Below, one piece after another: positions 48,928 through 59,864 of a stretch of 64,000 bases of DNA. The stretch covers positions 744,001 through 808,000 of the forward strand of contig JAIWNF010000007.1 of NCBI GenBank assembly GCA_025093555.1. The letters run 5' to 3'. A program made the position numbers and the translations under genes. The stretch comes from Circinella umbellata. Taxonomy: Eukaryota > Mucoromycota > Mucoromycetes > Mucorales > Lichtheimiaceae. Position 1 is the stretch's first letter, and every line of letters begins with the position of its first letter. The notes under the pieces are model-generated. The model did no database searches, was not told the DNA's origin, and was given only the letters and a program-made list of their open reading frames with translations.

Positions 48928-50700
48928 TTGGAAATTTTGTATATGAATTTGTATGAAAAATAATAAAAAAAAAAAATCTTGACGAGAAATCCAAAAGAAC
49001 TCAGGCGGGGTTAAAGCGGCTGAGGAGTGGAGGTGGAATAGAAACACAATTAAATTATTGCTTTGAGATATATGTATAAATAGTATTTGATTAGTTTTGA
49101 TTATTTTGATTACTATTCTTATTATTGCTGTTAATTATAACTTAGAAGTAGTTTAATTAGGGTTTTTATCTTGCTCATTTATTAGATTTAGAAAAAAAAG
49201 AAAATATAAAAAAAATGCGTTGGTTATAGCACCAGCCACATAAAAAAAATTATGCATAATAGTAACATCACTGTTATCAAACAAGTTTATTATATAAATT
49301 TATTCTATTAAAGATATTAAGTTTATATACAATGTGATAATATATATTTATATTCATGTATACTCAAGAATTTATTCTATCTTTAAAACACCAATTTATT
49401 CATAACTCATTAGTAGGATAGTTTAATCTCACTGAGCTTTAAATATCAACTGAAAAAAATTTATATAAACCAGTTTTTTATTTTTATTCTTCTTTTCCTT
49501 TCAAGAGGTCAATGATGAGCACTTAGCCAAATCTGATTTAGTTATTATTCTTTTTATTTTCTTTTTCCCCCCTCTCAATAGTAAAACACAGAAGTTTCTT
49601 TATTTATTTTATTTTCATTAAACACACTGGAGTTTTTTCTTTATTCTGATTTGAAGGGGAAAAAAAAAGGAAAGGAATAAAAGAACGCATTGAAGAATAT
49701 ATTTTTACAGAGATGGAATCAAAAAGTAAAATAACTCTGATGACCTCTAATTATCTTTTGTATATCTATAATGTCAATTAAAGAATTATAATAAACATTT
49801 TTGTTTTAATTTAAAATTACTTTAACTTTTGTAGTAATGTCTTGGTAGAAGAAGGGTGGTAATCAAAAGGTTGGATATATATAAAAGAGGCTTATTAAAT
49901 AAAGGAAATGGTGCTGTTCTATTTACATAACTTTTTTTATAATGTACATGTCCTAACAATGGTGTTTTTTAAATAATGTAACTCATCTACTGACGATCCA
50001 TTATATAAGAAAAAGTCCACTTGTTTATCTGAAGGTGGTTGATTGAGAAAATCAGCTATCGATAAAAAAAATTGACCTTAAAATAATACAAAAGTATCAT
50101 GAATCAATATCTGGCAGCTGAATTGGGTTGGGGGTGGGGGGAAGAGAAATGATGTTTTATCCAGCTAATACTTCAACATCTTACAGCTAGTACTAATAAA
50201 TGGATTAATAACCACGGTGAATATGAATCTCCCATGTGAATACCTATTAGTCAAATCAGAATTGTGCTTATTATAATGTAGTAAGACCACAGAAAAAAAT
50301 ATAGAATAGTTATAAATGAGTATGTTCCAAAAATTAATCTTTTTTTTTGGACTTTATGATCGTACCTGAAAAATGATTTTAGGTTCTTTGACCGATCAAC
50401 TCCACATTACAGCGTTGGAAGTTAAATTTGGCCACCAGAAACGAAAATGAGCCATGATTTCGAAAGTGGGTCGCGATTCGAAATTGGGCCAGCTGACGAA
50501 AATGAGCCATACCCAGTGAGTTTGAGCTACCAGATAATAAAAATGAATATGATCCAAATGAAGCTTGGCAATATGTAATATTTATATTTTTTATGATCCT
50601 AATATTCATATGCCTAATAGTGAATGTTGTTCTTTATATATATTGGTCGAGAAATGTCGATAAATCATTATTCAGAGTGGGTTTTGTTGAACACATGGAT
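48928..50700. other. intergenic, start of the repeat-rich zone
   Basis: AT-rich promoter region of Mpp10, then spacer. At 50430-50515 the string GAAAATGAGCCAT occurs twice within about 70 bp, in a GC-richer patch that may belong to the left end of the MULE element that follows. No gene supported. Confidence 0.45.
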
Positions 50701-50719
50701 TTGAGCTCTTCTTGATTTG

Positions 50720-51745
50720 CTAGGGGTTCACCAACGTAACTTTCTCCAAAGTCAGTCAAAGCTTCATCAAACTTTTTTAAATTGTTCTTCTTCTGGTTGT
50801 GACAACAATGAAGCCGTTTCTACCATAGTCTCATCGTCGAATTCGAAACTATCCTCTTTACACTTGCATAATTATAACCAAGTCGCTGTTGACGTTGACT
50901 ATAGTATATAAAATTGTCGTGAACTTAACCAAAAAAAAAAAAAGCTGTAGAATTGAATAATAAAAGCGCGTAAGGACTTGAATAATAATGTCTCTGTTAT
51001 TCATGATAATCATATAGCTGTAGTATGATGAAGATAAGATGCATAAAGTTAAGGTCTACTGATATACTGTAACTCTTTAAAACACTCACAACAATATAAG
51101 CCACCTGTCGATTAAACTGAACATGTGTAACTGACAGTTAGTTTGTTATTTCACGACATTCCCGTAACTATGGAGATCGTTGCAAAACGAGAAAGAAGGT
51201 TGTTGAGCTTATTTCGTATTTCAAAGATCGACAATATACCATCCTATACCAGTATGACAAGAAATAAAAAAAGTTGAAGTCTTTGTTTTTTTGTCATGAT
51301 AAGGCGGTCGAAAAAGCGCGACGTTTCAACGAAATTATTGTTATTGACTGTACTTATGAAGTTAATATATTGGATATGCCTCTGGTCAATGTAGTTGATG
51401 TAGGGTACCGGATATCCTACCTTGCCTTCCTTTTTGATTGGATGTGCCTATGTTCTTGACGAAACAAGCGAATCATATCGTCTATTTACCGAACAACTAC
51501 AAGAAGTTGTTTATTTTGATTCACATCCAGGGGTCATAATAACGAATCAAAACAGAGCACCGATGAATGCAGTTGACAATACATTTCCTTTGTCTAAAAA
51601 GGTAAATTGTACCAGGCATATAAGAGAAAAATGTGTTGCACTTTCCCTTGACCACTTTGCTGTTGAAGAAGACCGACAACTATTAATAATTGTGTTTATG
51701 TACGTTGAAAATATATATTTTATTAAGGGCGAAATTAAATGAACA
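50720..51745 (+). pseudogene. MULE transposase, N-terminal and catalytic part (broken)
   Basis: From about 51274 the frames read SLFFCHDKAVEKARRFNEII, VIDCTYEVNILDMPLVNVV and, after a frameshift, FLIGCAYVLDETSESYRLFT. This is the start of a Mutator-like (MULE) DDE transposase domain: the D in VIDCTYEVN is the first catalytic acid. It continues VVYFDSHPGVIITNQNRAPM, which carries the second acid region, then KKVNCTRHIREKC. Several stops and frameshifts upstream (50900-51270), and a frame change near 51420, show that it is dead. The C-terminal part lies 2.1 kb further right, after other insertions. Confidence 0.7.
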
Positions 51746-52096
51746 CAGAACACACGCTGTTTTCAGCTTATTGCTCTCGCCAGTTCAAGCAAAGCTTGGT
51801 ACTGAAAAACCTGCTAGGCAGCAGGAAAAATGTGGGGGTGGAACGAAGGTAAATAGGGTATATAAAATTATAAAAAGAAACTAAGATGGGGAACTACTAG
51901 AATAAAAATAGAGTGGGAAGAAGAAATATCTAGACTAGGGGGAGTGGAAACAAGGTAAATGAAAATGGAGCACTTGGTTTTTTTTTTTTTTTTTAGGTTT
52001 TATGGATTTAAAGATGGTGCAGAAGGTGTGGTTGGTGGTTCTATCCATTGAAGTAATGACTGACCAAGGTTGTTTATTGGTGGTGATGGTGTAGTG

Positions 52097-52533
52097 TTAC
52101 GACTTGTTCGGTTGTAACGAATAAAATAAAATAAATAAAAGTGAATATAATCCGAGTATTATGACTCAAGGATAAAATAACTTATAATAAATAACTTATA
52201 AACAAGATAAAAGAAAAGAGACAATGGTTAATTTTTATAACCAGCAAAAGATCATCAATCCCGATTTTAGGGAGATAAGAAAATATTTAGGTGAACTATT
52301 CAAAAGCTTATTAGCTTTGATTAGAGAGTTTTCGATAAAAGAATAGCTAAAGAATCTTTATTCAAGAAAGAAAGGAGTCCTATTTATACTATTTTACTAT
52401 CTAGTCATTTGCATTTGCTGCAATTACTTGCACTTGTTGCAATTACTTGCACTTGTTGCAATTACTTGTGACTTCTTGTGAGCGCGGTAATTCCTTACGC
52501 TTCATCAGTGATTATATCTTTAAGACTCGTAAT
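52097..52533 (-). mobile_element. solo LTR (probable LTR retrotransposon remnant)
   Basis: On the minus strand the block ends GTCGTAACA at 52097-52105, with a degenerate inverted match (GACTCGTAATG on the + strand) at 52522-52532. Inside, in LTR order on the minus strand, are a TATA box TATAAATAGGA (52388-52378) and a poly(A) signal AATAAA (52362-52357). A 19-bp unit (TTGCTGCAATTACTTGCAC on the + strand) is repeated three times at about 52415-52471 in the U3 part. No internal coding region adjoins it, so it looks like a solo LTR. The ends are approximate and no target duplication was fixed. Confidence 0.5.
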
Positions 52534-52555
52534 GAGGTTTGTACTGAATCATGTT

Positions 52556-53780
52556 TATTTTGATAATGATAAAATATAATGATAAAATATAATAATAATA
52601 ATAATAATACTGATACTGATACTGATAATGATATTGATAATGAGAAAAAAAAAGAGGAGGTTAAGAACTAAGGGTAACAGTAGTATATTGTTCGGGTCTG
52701 CAAGTACGATGTAGTTGATGAAGAATGTAACACAGTTTTGGCCAAATAATTTTGAGGTATAACTGTTTGTTAAATGATGCTGGAGGTGATTTTGGGAGTC
52801 GGTTAATGACATAGGAAATTGGCTCGTTGATATTGGTGGAAATAGACAAGAATGTTTGTACGTGGTGGCAAGAGAGTAGGTGTTGTTTTGATATTCTGGT
52901 GGTTTGGTGACAATTAGGACAGGGTTGTTGGTGATGATTGTTGATCCAGCCAAGCCTATAATAGATGCATAAGATACGTTCCTGGGGTGTCATGGGCAAC
53001 CATAGAATTGGATCAATTCCTAGATGCTTTCGGCACTGATTTAAAAGTTTACTGTTTTTGCGTTGGCAACGTTGTGTGTGTTGTTTTAAGATGTTGTTTA
53101 GTTGCATTTTTAAGATCTTTTGTGGTTATTGTTGCAATACTATCTTCTGTTGTTGTTGCTGTGATTGATTGCCAAATAGTATTTTTGCGAACAAATGTAT
53201 TCCAAGCACGAAGTCCTTTGGTTTGTTTGGCACGTGGAAGTAAAGTTGGAAATAAGGCATCATCTGGCATGTTATATGAACGAAGTATGAATTTGGCTTG
53301 TAGTGTAGTAACACGATCAGTCATATATTTAAGATTTGCAAGGTGATGTATAACAGCCATGGATTGATTAGTCTTGGTACCATATATTTTTTGGAGGCAA
53401 GTGTTTTGTGACGCTTGAAGTATTTTGCAATCTTTGTGAGTGAATTTAGTGATAGCAAGGCCATACTCCATTTTGGGTCTGATGAACTGGCGGTAAAGCC
53501 TACTGAGCAATTTACCAAGACATCTTGCCCTGACACCAATTGAGGCCAAGATATTCATTGCTGATACCGTTGCAGTTGTATTACTATCAATTAAAGGAAC
53601 GTTATTGATACAGCCGTTTTGATTAAAAGGTCCGCCTAGATACGTAAATGTTGTTGCTCGTTGTATGTTGATATTGTAGAGTTGTGGTAGTTGAGTTGAT
53701 AATGGATCAGTCGCCAACATATATATACATTTATTGCACCCCCTCCCCACTTTTTGCACACCTCTTGACCTAAATTCCAC
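52556..53780 (-). mobile_element. 5'-truncated non-LTR retrotransposon (LINE) fragment
   Basis: Minus-strand frames encode the C-terminal part of a LINE reverse-transcriptase protein. ATTFTYLGGPFNQNGCIN is the post-RT YLG motif. It is followed by LGKLLSRLYRQFIRPKMEYG, and then by the thumb region KILQASQNTCLQKIYGTKTN. After a frameshift around 53050-53107 the protein continues PMTPQERILCIYYRLGWINN, then the zinc-knuckle-like CPNCHQTTRISKQHLLSCHH. The upstream catalytic YADD region is missing. The 3' side ends in a simple-repeat tail (TGATAA/TGATACn, 52556-52645), common for LINEs. Truncation and the frameshift make it inactive. Confidence 0.7.
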
Positions 53781-53872
53781 TTTTTACTTACAGTCTGAAC
53801 ACTGCTTTGAAGCACCCCCGCTTTTTGCACACCTCTTGGCCTAAATCCCACCTGTGCAAAAAGCGGGGTTCA
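53747..53872. repeat. hairpin and direct repeat, possible pogo-like transposon end
   Basis: A 16-bp perfect inverted repeat, CCCCGCTTTTTGCACA (53816-53831) and its complement (53853-53868), flanks a 21-bp loop. The first arm plus loop is also repeated directly 69 bp upstream (53747-53781). On the minus strand it starts TACAGTTGAACCCCGC, which resembles pogo/Tigger-type termini (TA target, CAGT start). Together these look like one end, or a minimal derivative, of a DNA transposon. Confidence 0.5.
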
Positions 53873-53880
53873 ACTGTATT

Positions 53881-54690
53881 GATCTCCTGTGCCAATGAAT
53901 CCGAATTCGAACAGGCAATTAACAATTATAAACTTACTGTCAAGAAAGCCAAGAACAAGGGTGGTGAAAATGTTTTGTTGAAGCAATTGGATATGTGAGC
54001 ATTAGTATTTATTCTTATTTTTTTGTTGGAGAAGAGAGAGTTGCAGTAGATGGAAGACAATGGTCGTATACATCACGAATTTTTGATATCATCTAATTTG
54101 ATTTTTACTTGAAGTGCTATTAAAACAAAAGAAAAGTAATGGGCAGGATATTATACATACCAATATGGGAATTATAACAACTCAAAGAGTTGAGTCGATT
54201 CATTTAGCAATTAAACACAGCATCCGTACTCGAGGTAGTTTACAATCAGCATGTGTCAAAATCGATCGCTGGATATGTTGCAAGGTAATGTCGTATATAA
54301 TATCCATTGTAGTTTGTTATATCTTAGTTCAGTACGGAGAACATGGAATATTTACGTATTGCTAGCATAATTACGTTTATATTGATAATGACCAAAAATA
54401 ACTCGAGAAAGAGAAGCATAAACGAGATAATCTGTTGATTGCTGCACACAAGATGTATCTAGAACTACTTTATGGTAAAATCAGCTTTTTCGCCATTGCC
54501 AAATTGAAAGAAGAATTTTTACGTCATGATATCAATCCTAGTATTCTTGCTGATAATTGTGATGGTTGTACAACAAGTATCCATTTTAACTTACCTTGTT
54601 GTCATAAGTTACATATCAACGAACCGATTTCTGTTACCGTGATTCCTCGACATTGGCGATTACATCCTAAAGGTAAAATAATTTTTATAA
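53881..54690 (+). pseudogene. MULE transposase, C-terminal part (broken)
   Basis: Continues the element at 50720-51745 after about 2.1 kb of inserted repeats. The frame reads SCANESEFEQAINNYKLTVK, then TTQRVESIHLAIKHSIRTRG (a hallmark C-terminal helix of MULE transposases) with LQSACVKIDRWI. A SWIM-type zinc-finger-like segment follows: CDGCTTSIHFNLPCCHKLH. The part ends with PRHWRLHPKG. Stops and non-coding gaps between these segments (for example about 54000-54110 and 54290-54435) are too many for simple introns, although some gaps have GT..AG borders. Confidence 0.65.
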
Positions 54691-54839
54691 TTCAAGGAGT
54701 TTTTATTAGTGTCACTATTATGCTATTTTCTTCCGACCTCGGTCAAACTCTTTTTCCATTCCTTATTTTTCTTTATTATAACTACTCTATTTTATCAATC
54801 TACTCCATTCCTATACAAGTATATGTTTATTCTCTGACC

Positions 54840-55150
54840 CGATAGTACCAATTTTCATCCTTCACACTAAATTCACTAGTCTACATTTTAGTTCTCTCCA
54901 TATGCACTATAATTCCAATTTTCTGTCTATACAATTCGATAGTTGTTATCTATATAATATTAGCGTTCTTTTACATCCATTCATTCAATTTATCCATTCA
55001 ATCTATTATTCGTGCTAGTTAGATCATATAAAAGATAGTACAAAACAACACAATAAAAACAATAAATCTTTCTCTTTCACTTTTATATTTTATTCATAAA
55101 CTGAACCCACTTTAATAAACCACAAACCAGACGCGTGACATTTGTAGATA
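54840..55150 (+). mobile_element. LTR-like block
   Basis: Contains, in LTR order, a TATA-like CATATAAAAGA at about 55026 and AATAAA at about 55061. The end GACGCGTGACA (55130-55140) is followed by TTTGTAGATAATATTTGCTG, which resembles a primer-binding site after an LTR. The left end is not clear (perhaps TGACCCGATAGT near 54835). No internal gag-pol follows, so this is only suggestive. Confidence 0.3.
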
Positions 55151-55189
55151 ATATTTGCTGCATACTTTTTTCTATGGTCTAAAATAGAA

Positions 55190-55955
55190 ATGGTTGACGA
55201 AGAGGATGTGAATCTTGAGTATTTATCAGTAACATCGAATAATATCGAACCGTGTATCACTCATGGACGTTTTGATGACGAATGTAAAATAAAAGGAAGG
55301 TCAATTAAAGCGTTGTATCCTTTAGAGCAGCGTATTTTGAATGGTGACGATGAAGAACAATCATGTATTTTGGCTGCATTGAACGATATTTTAGAGGAAG
55401 ATTCTGTTGATCTCGACGATATACTATTTGGTGATAAAGTTGCTACAAAAGGGAGAAATAAGAAGATGAAAAGGCTCCCTACCCGTACTGAAATTGAACA
55501 GAAGAAAATCATGGAACAAGAGAAAGAAGAGAAAAAAAAGGAATGCCGCTCGTGAGCGTGAGGAACGTGCTCTAAAAAGGGAACAGGAAAAAGAAGAAAA
55601 AAGGAAGATGAAAGAAGTCAAGGAAGAAGAGAGGGGGGGGAAAGCATCGCATTAAAGAAGAGAATAAATTGTAAAGGAAACAAGAAAAAGAAGAAGAGTG
55701 GCTGTTGCCTGAAGAAGCAACGTGTCGATGATGAGAAAGAAAGAAAGAAAAAATAAGAAGAGGAAAAAACAGAAAAACAAGAAATGGAGGAAGAGAAGGC
55801 AAGAAAGAAGCATGAGGTTGAAGAAAAGAAGTTGAAAGAAGAAGAGTTGGAGCGGTTATATGAGAAGTTAGAACAGGCGAATCAGAACTTGCAAGAGACT
55901 AAACAGCAGTTGAAGTCGATACATTCTAATCACATACCACCTATCAAATGGTAAA
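55190..55955 (+). pseudogene. charged coiled-coil ORF, frameshifted
   Basis: Starts MVDEEDVNLEYLSVTSNNIE and reads for 121 codons, including RFDDECKIKGRSIKALYPLE and LDDILFGDKVATKGRNKKMK. At an A-run near 55540 the frame shifts (ERALKREQEKEEKRKMKE in the next frame) and is lost again at a nine-G run (55636-55644). The end, EEELERLYEKLEQANQNLQE and HSNHIPPIKW, is in frame with a stop at about 55952. It would be an acidic N-terminus followed by a K/E coiled coil. I do not recognise the protein. Errors in homopolymers are an alternative to decay. Confidence 0.45.
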
Positions 55956-55995
55956 ACATTGATCTAAATTCTGTCATCGAAATATGTGCTATATA

Positions 55996-57663
55996 CACTG
56001 GCTCACAAAAGTGTTCGTCACTCTATCACTTTTCTCTTCTTACTTCTCTATCTCAGTAACTACTAACACCAAAGAGACATAATATATACCAAAAGAATCA
56101 CAAATTAAATATGAATCTGAATATTAATTGGCAGCGGAGCTTAAATAATAATATTTTTTAAAAACAGCTACCAAAGATAAATATACTGACGAACACTTTT
56201 GTAAGCACCTGTTAAATATTAGAAATAATGATAAATAATTTTTTATTTAGTAGTCTGTCCATAATCCTTTTCGCTGAATAACTTGTTCTACTCGTCGTGG
56301 CATTGTATATATGTATTTTTGGCACTCTTCAGCTGTGATATCATACCAAATTTTGGATGAACGCTCAAATAACTCATCTAAATTTGCAGCTGGCTTATTA
56401 TAGTTATTATAAAGTCTTCTTTTTAATAATGCCCACATATTTTCAATTGGATTCAAATCAGGTGACTGGGGAGGCCATTCCATGACCTTAAAATCTTGTT
56501 TTTGTAACCATTCTTATATAATTTTAGCTGTATGCTTAGGATCATTATCTTGCATAAACTCTACTTGACTAGAGTTTAAGTTGTAATACTTAATACTTGC
56601 CATCAAGTCATCTTGCAAAATATTTAAATAGTCTTCTTTACACATATTTTTATCTCCAACATCAACCAAATAGCCAACACCACCAGCAGAAAAGCAGCTC
56701 CAGACCATTAAGCAACCTTCACAGTTCTTTCTTGTCCCTTTAACATTATGTTTCTGAAGCCTTGCTCCATTTTTAATATAGGTATATTGCTTGCCATCTG
56801 ACCCAAAACGATTAACCCTAGTCTCATCAGACCATATAACCTTCTCCCAGTCCTTAACTGTCCAATGACGATGTTTATATGCCCAATTAAGTCTCTTTTT
56901 TATATTATCATTACTAAGAGCTGGCTTCTTTGGCTTAACTTTTGCTTGAAAACCTGCCTTTTGAAGGGCTCTTCTTGTTGTTTGAGCACAAACATTAATA
57001 TTAAGGTCTGTTTGAAGCATTTTGGTAGCCTCTACAGCTTTAGAAATAATACCAGATCCCACCAAACGTGTAAGAGAGTTGATATCACATGACTTTAGTA
57101 TAGCTGGTCTACCTCTTTTAACTACTGTAGGTAATAATCCTAAGGAGTTTCTTATTTCAGAAATCTTGTCAATACTAACACCAACTTGCTTTTTAATATA
57201 CCGAACAGAGTGGCCATCTTTTAGAAGCACTTTTACTGAATTCAGCTGATCATTGCTAATGGGATTAGAGTATGCCATTTGAATTAACTAATTCCTAATT
57301 CTAATTCAAATGCCAAATGTCAAAATCAGAATAAAGATAATAAAAATAATATTTTTCAAGGCTAATAATATTACATAACATATATATAGAGTATAAAAGT
57401 AAAAGCTTAGATTTTGAGATAATAAGAAACAATAGTTTGCTAAATTTTAAGGGTGGTTACAAAAGTGTTCATCACTATTGTTTACTTTAACCTCTATTTT
57501 CTAAGTCACAATATTAAAACCCAGATTTTTTTTTATTTGTAAAATGCCAAAAGATAAGCATTTTGATAAATATAAGCCACATCTTTCTATTGTATCTGGT
57601 TGTAGAGATACAAGAGTAAAAAGTCAAAATTATAGAAGTGATGAACACTTTTGTGAGCCAGTG
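55996..57663 (-). mobile_element. complete Tc1/mariner transposon
   Basis: 1668 bp bounded by TA on both sides. Terminal inverted repeats begin CACTGGCTCACAAAAGTGTT and match over 26 of 27 bp. Each end also holds an inner, inverted copy of the CAAAAGTGTTC motif (56187-56207 and 57456-57476), about 200 bp in. The element carries one transposase gene on the minus strand. TIR identity and the nearly open transposase frame indicate recent activity. Confidence 0.92.
56247..57278 (-). pseudogene. Tc1-like DD34E transposase with one in-frame stop
   Basis: A single continuous frame of about 343 codons, with no intron, interrupted only by a TAA at 56516-56514. The N-terminal part has paired helix-turn-helix domains: QLNSVKVLLKDGHSVRYIKK, then the GRP-like motif VKRGRPA and the second domain TTRRALQKAGFQAKVKPKKP. 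Catalytic residues are the D in IWSDETRVNRFGSDG, the D in MQDNDPKHTAK and the E in SPDLNPIENMW. Exactly 34 residues separate the last two, giving DD34E. The C-terminus, AEECQKYIYTMPRRVEQVIQ, with KGLWTDY, is typical. It cuts and pastes the surrounding element at TA sites. The stop lies between the second and third catalytic residues, so a full protein would need readthrough. Confidence 0.9.
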
Positions 57664-58732
57664 TAATTGTTCCAAAAGGAACCAAGTGAAATATCATTTA
57701 CTGTTGAGGTTCTTGATGCGTTTTTCATATACCATTGAATGATAGTTTTAACCAACTGGTAATCGAACTGATGATGCAGTATTTTGTATATGATGAGATG
57801 TTAATAAACCAATAGAGAGCGAGATAAAGTCGATATCTGGTCTTACACATACAAAGGATCTTGGGAAATGGTGATGGGCAGATAGCTCGCATGGAAAAGG
57901 ACAAACTGGATGGATAACATTGTTGTTTGTACCAGGTTTTTTTTTTGTGAAATATCACTTTTTGTTCTCACTACTTGTATTTGATCAACATAACAATGTC
58001 AAATGAACAGAATCTTAAACCTCATGTACTTGAAGGTAAACTAAAAAAAAATCCATGAAAAGGCATTATTAATAACATTGTTCTAATAAAAAATAATGAT
58101 CAGCGTTTGATCAATATTTCAAACAGGAGGAGCAAGCACCATCCTTAAAACGGTTCGCTGCACATAATATGAATTTTTTTATCAAGAACTGTAATTTGGT
58201 GGACACCAAAGGTATTTGGAATAAGCAGTTTCAATTTGCCCTTAATTATTATAATATAAAAGTATGTAAAAAAAAAAATTCAACAAGCATGTTTCAATGG
58301 AAATAGTGGTGTCAAAAAATGCTTATTTTGAATGTCGATCCATTCTTTTTTTTTTGGTAGAGCTCCACAAGAGAACAACCACAATGGGAACACATCCTTC
58401 AATCATTACTTCAAGTACATTATCATTCATTTGTCATTCACGTATTGCTGCTTTGTGTCGTTAATAACTCGTATACACTGATAATAATATTTTATATAAA
58501 AAGGACGCCACGAACAAGGCTAGCCAAAGAATCAATACAACTCCAGCAGCACCATTATCCTCATCGCCCCATTCGGTAAATATTCCTTATATATCATCTT
58601 TATAACAAACTTGGTAGTACTTTTTTTCTAACCAACTAATGTGAATTATTAGACCCCTGAATCTAGTACATCTGGATCATCTTCAACTCAACCGCTTTCA
58701 GCATTGGATAAAGTTAAAATACATTGTGTATA

Positions 58733-59864
58733 TGGTGCATTCTGTCTTAAACCATCATTTGTCTAAAATTAAAAATAGTTTAAATCCCGTTGGTTAATAT
58801 TACATCTATGGTTAAGGGTATCAAGTCCCATATGTAACATATAATAATGGTCAAAGTGTGACCTAGTTTTATTGTTTTATTGAAAAATTTCAAAGAAATA
58901 GAAAAGAAAATATATATATATAATGTATAAAGAAAATAAAAAGGAAAAAAGAAGATTAGGAGAAAAAAAATATCAGAGGATAATAAGAAGATACATATAA
59001 AAAAAAGGAAAAAAATGAAAAAAAAAGCATGCTAATCATGGGAATTAATCAATAGTAATTAATAAATAGGTAATCTATTATTGAATAAATAGACTATAGC
59101 TCAAAAATATTATGAAAATTATAAAAATATTTACATTATTTTTTTATTTTTAAAATAATTTATAATTTATAAAATAATTATTTTTTAGTTTTTTTTTAAA
59201 TTTTTTAATCAATATAATAATTATTTATCATTGTGATCAATCAAAAATAAAAGTGGCGGAATGGTAATGAGCATTCCCCTCCTCTAGGTTAGACCAACTG
59301 GATCGACACCTAGGTTGACATCTAATAAAATAACAAAATTAATTTACTGTTTACAGTAAAATTAATTGTTATTGATTAGATCCCCATGAAGACCTGGTTT
59401 ACAGTGAACTTTTCGACCAGTTTAAATGCTTCATTTCCATCTTTTATATCATTATATACATAGATATAACGCCAATAATGATTGTAGTATCTTCGAATTT
59501 CAATTGTAAGTAGATAGAATGTATATGTTATTTACTGACAAATAGGTACTAGCGGCTAATTTATTACCCATTAGCTATTTACTGTTACATACTGCTTTTG
59601 CCATCTCATCTCCCTCATAATCATTATGTTTAATTTTCAGGTTTGCTTAGTAAACTTTCACATTCCGACAAAACTTTGAAGGCTATGAACTCGATGAAAA
59701 ATAAGTTTTTTTAAAAAAGAAAACGAGCGATAGATTTAGAATACAAAAATAAACACGTTCCATGTGCCAGAATATTGATTACTTGATGTCAAAAATATTT
59801 CATAGTGATCAAGTTTTTATGTCGGGATTCAAATTATTTTGACAGTTTAAGACAGAATGCACCA
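58733..59864. mobile_element. 1.13 kb element with 20-bp terminal inverted repeats, non-coding
   Basis: The left end TGGTGCATTCTGTCTTAAAC (58733-58752) is exactly complementary to the right end (59845-59864). The inside is AT-rich, has no open frame of note and contains tRNA-like promoter boxes. It interrupts the coding sense of the surrounding pseudogene. No clear target-site duplication is visible, so a rearrangement is possible. Confidence 0.55.
59251..59325 (+). ncRNA. tRNA-like pol III unit (SINE-head-like)
   Basis: A-box match TGGCGGAATGG (59254-59264) and B-box match GGATCGACACC (59300-59310), fitting TRGYNNARNNG and GWTCRANNC at about tRNA spacing. Acceptor-stem pairing is not evident and no CCA-compatible 3' end is seen. 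A degenerate tRNA or a tRNA-derived SINE head is therefore more likely than a working tRNA. It sits inside the TIR element. Confidence 0.4.
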
